DNA from: Nissolia schottii
Lineage: Eukaryota; Streptophyta; Magnoliopsida; Fabales; Fabaceae
Assembly: GCA_003254905.1 (NCBI GenBank)
Contig: QANU01013918.1
Location: forward strand, 62,001-126,000
Length of the DNA stretch: 64,000 bases
Reading direction: 5' to 3'
In this document: positions 61,901-64,000 of the stretch, one piece after another
Layout: each line of letters opens with the position of its first letter
Numbering within the stretch: position 1 is the first letter of the stretch
Translations under genes and position numbers: made by a program
Notes under the pieces: generated by a model
Told to the model about the DNA's origin: nothing
The model's input: the letters and a program-made list of their open reading frames with translations, nothing else
Databases searched by the model: none

Positions 61901-64000
61901 GTTCAATATGGATTTGACAAGACCTAAAGCCAATATCTAAGCTTGCGCAAAGGAAAATAAATGTTGTCTCCATTATATGTGGCTTGAATTGGTGGTGTTG
62001 AGGCCAAAAAAAAATGTCACATTTTAGATACAAGAGGAGCACCGCCACCATAGGTCACACATCATCTGCTAATCATATCATGCATTAATTTGACATTAAC
62101 ATGCACATGGCCTTTTTATTCCGGTATGTGCATATGCGTGTATAGTGATTAATCTAGAAAATTTAATTAACAAGGCAAAGACAATACATAAGTATAACAA
62201 ATGCTTTAGCTCCTTTTATTTACTATTTTTCATCCTATTGTATGGATCATATTTGTTTAAACTAATGGATTAAGTGAGAAACAATCTTGACCCAAAACTT
62301 TAAAAGAATGGGTTTATTGATCTTTTCACATATATATTCTTCACTTAATTCATCATCATTGATGTGAGACTTTGCATTCCCACTACTTGGAACACAACGT
62401 CATTGTTTTAGCTGATTCTCTCATATTTGTTGTTGATTTCATATTTGCTTTTGCATCTTCTTCTGCTCTCATTTGACCCAATAATTTCTTAACTTTTTTC
62501 AACAAGCTAGCTCATAAAAATCTTAAAATTTTCTTCATACTTGCTTGACCTTGTGAAATTCAAGTTGTTGTTGCCCATTCCTCTCTTGCATAGAATGAGT
62601 TTTCTACTTTTTTCCATAGGTGAAGACTTTCAACAAAAACACCATTGATACAATGAAGTATCTAAGTATATGAATGAGCTAAGCTCAATAGGGAGATTAA
62701 TAGTAGACTAGAATATGAGAGGGAAAAGAGTTCAATGACCCCAAAATGACACAACTCATTAACTAGTTTCTAATGAAATCATTCGCCTATTTGTATTGAT
62801 TATTATCGTATCAACTTAAAACTTTATGAAACGTATAGTGAATGATCAACATTAACGCCAGGTATAATTGGATAAGACTTTTTGATAAGATTTATCTAAT
62901 TACCAGAATGATGTTATTCTTATAATGAATTAATGGATTTTACTACTTTTATTTCAATCTTCTATAGAAGAAAATAGACAAATTAGTGACAATTATTTCT
63001 CAAAAGCGTTGCAATCGTACAAGAATGTGTAGAAGTGCATATTGTGTCAATAAATGCTTCTTCTGTTGAAGTTCCATTGTGATAGAAAGGATGTTTCATT
63101 ACTACATTTGCTATATAGATCAGACATCAGTACTGGTGTTTCTGCAAAAAGGAACAGATTAACTACCTTGATTTTTTTCCTTCCATCATTTTCAGGGTAA
63201 AATTAAACTGTGATGAGTACTACTATGTGATCCTGTACATGCCTATATTCATTAATTACCAAAGGTCCTTGGAAGTCTTTACTATAGCATTGCATTAGAA
63301 TCATTATCATTATTTAGCCACAATTAGAGAACAAAATACGGTTTTTAATTTTCATTTCGGTGACTATATATTAACATATTCATATATAGAGTGGCTACCT
63401 AAGTCAAAGTAAAGCATATTAATTCTACAAAATTATTACGTATTCATAAAATACATCAAGCTCACTAGCTGCATGTGTGTTCGAGGGAGAATGCACAACT
63501 GTGATTTTCAATGTGCTATTTGTTTAGTCTATGGAGCTTACAAGAGGCTGGGAAAATTTATTGTCTGAAATGCACTAAAAAATATTCGGAAGGTTGCAAA
63601 TGTTCCAACTATTGTTGTGTGGTTGGGCTATCTTTATCGAATTCGTCACTTTATTTGGTTTTAATATGATTCCCTGAGTTAGTTATAAGTGGGTATTCTA
63701 TTTTTTCCCTTAAAACTAATAGGTTTCTCCTATAAAGGTTTTGAATGAAGCTCTGCTTGTTAATTTTTTTTGCTAAGAAGTCGCACTAGTTACCTAAAAT
63801 AAAAATAAAAAAAAAACATTAAGCTCATTAGCATATAAAATTACAAAGATGTAGCTATAGGTTCTTAGCTATTCCAAAACATTTTTTTTGGTTCTTTTTT
63901 CGATATTCAAATTTTATAAAAGTATTGGTATTTTTTTGTATTTAAATGATTGTAATTTAATCACAAATTTAAGAAAATAAATAATTTAATTTGATAAAAC
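58934..64000. other. Intergenic, nothing recognised
   Basis: About 5 kb of AT-rich DNA. The first few hundred bases should be the SDR promoter. I saw no gene, no clear mobile element and no RNA gene in the rest. Open frames there are short and lack any family motif. Confidence 0.5.

Overview
The window looks like nuclear DNA of a dicot, most likely a legume. It is AT-rich, the genes are split by GT-AG introns, the protein sequences fit dicot families closely, and the spaces between genes hold decayed plant mobile elements and AT microsatellites. The legume assignment is inference from protein and repeat resemblance; no search was possible. Exon models were built by hand: every junction was read from the bases, and each full model sums to a multiple of three.

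Layout. 1-8 kb: three partial minus-strand fossils of an endogenous plant pararetrovirus (Caulimoviridae, probably florendovirus-like); the middle copy is bounded exactly by two single N bases. 10.2-16.0 kb: a plus-strand single-Myb-histone/telomere-repeat-binding (TRB) gene. 16.9-23.5 kb: a minus-strand CYP88A ent-kaurenoic acid oxidase gene (gibberellin synthesis) with a 3.5 kb first intron. 24-42 kb: no host gene recognised, but a LINE-type RNase H fragment, a TRIM, two Copia fossils and a CACTA-like element carrying a transposase-associated domain with a Gypsy solo LTR inside it. 44.5-45.8 kb: a plus-strand PORR-domain gene of the WTF9 type. 49.1-49.6 kb: a plus-strand mitochondrial ribosomal protein bL12m gene. 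51.7-54.1 kb: a minus-strand annexin gene of six exons. 54.7-58.9 kb: a minus-strand short-chain dehydrogenase gene of six exons. 59-64 kb: nothing recognised.

The six host genes do not form a pathway. KAO makes gibberellin precursors in the ER, TRB binds telomeric and telo-box DNA in the nucleus, and WTF9-like and bL12m both probably serve mitochondrial gene expression. Annexin binds membranes with calcium, and the SDR is a probable organelle oxidoreductase of unknown substrate. I found no clear new biological system. The points most worth a second look are the pararetrovirus cluster and its N-bounded copy, a telo-box in the probable leader of the TRB gene, and the nested insertions at 39-42 kb.
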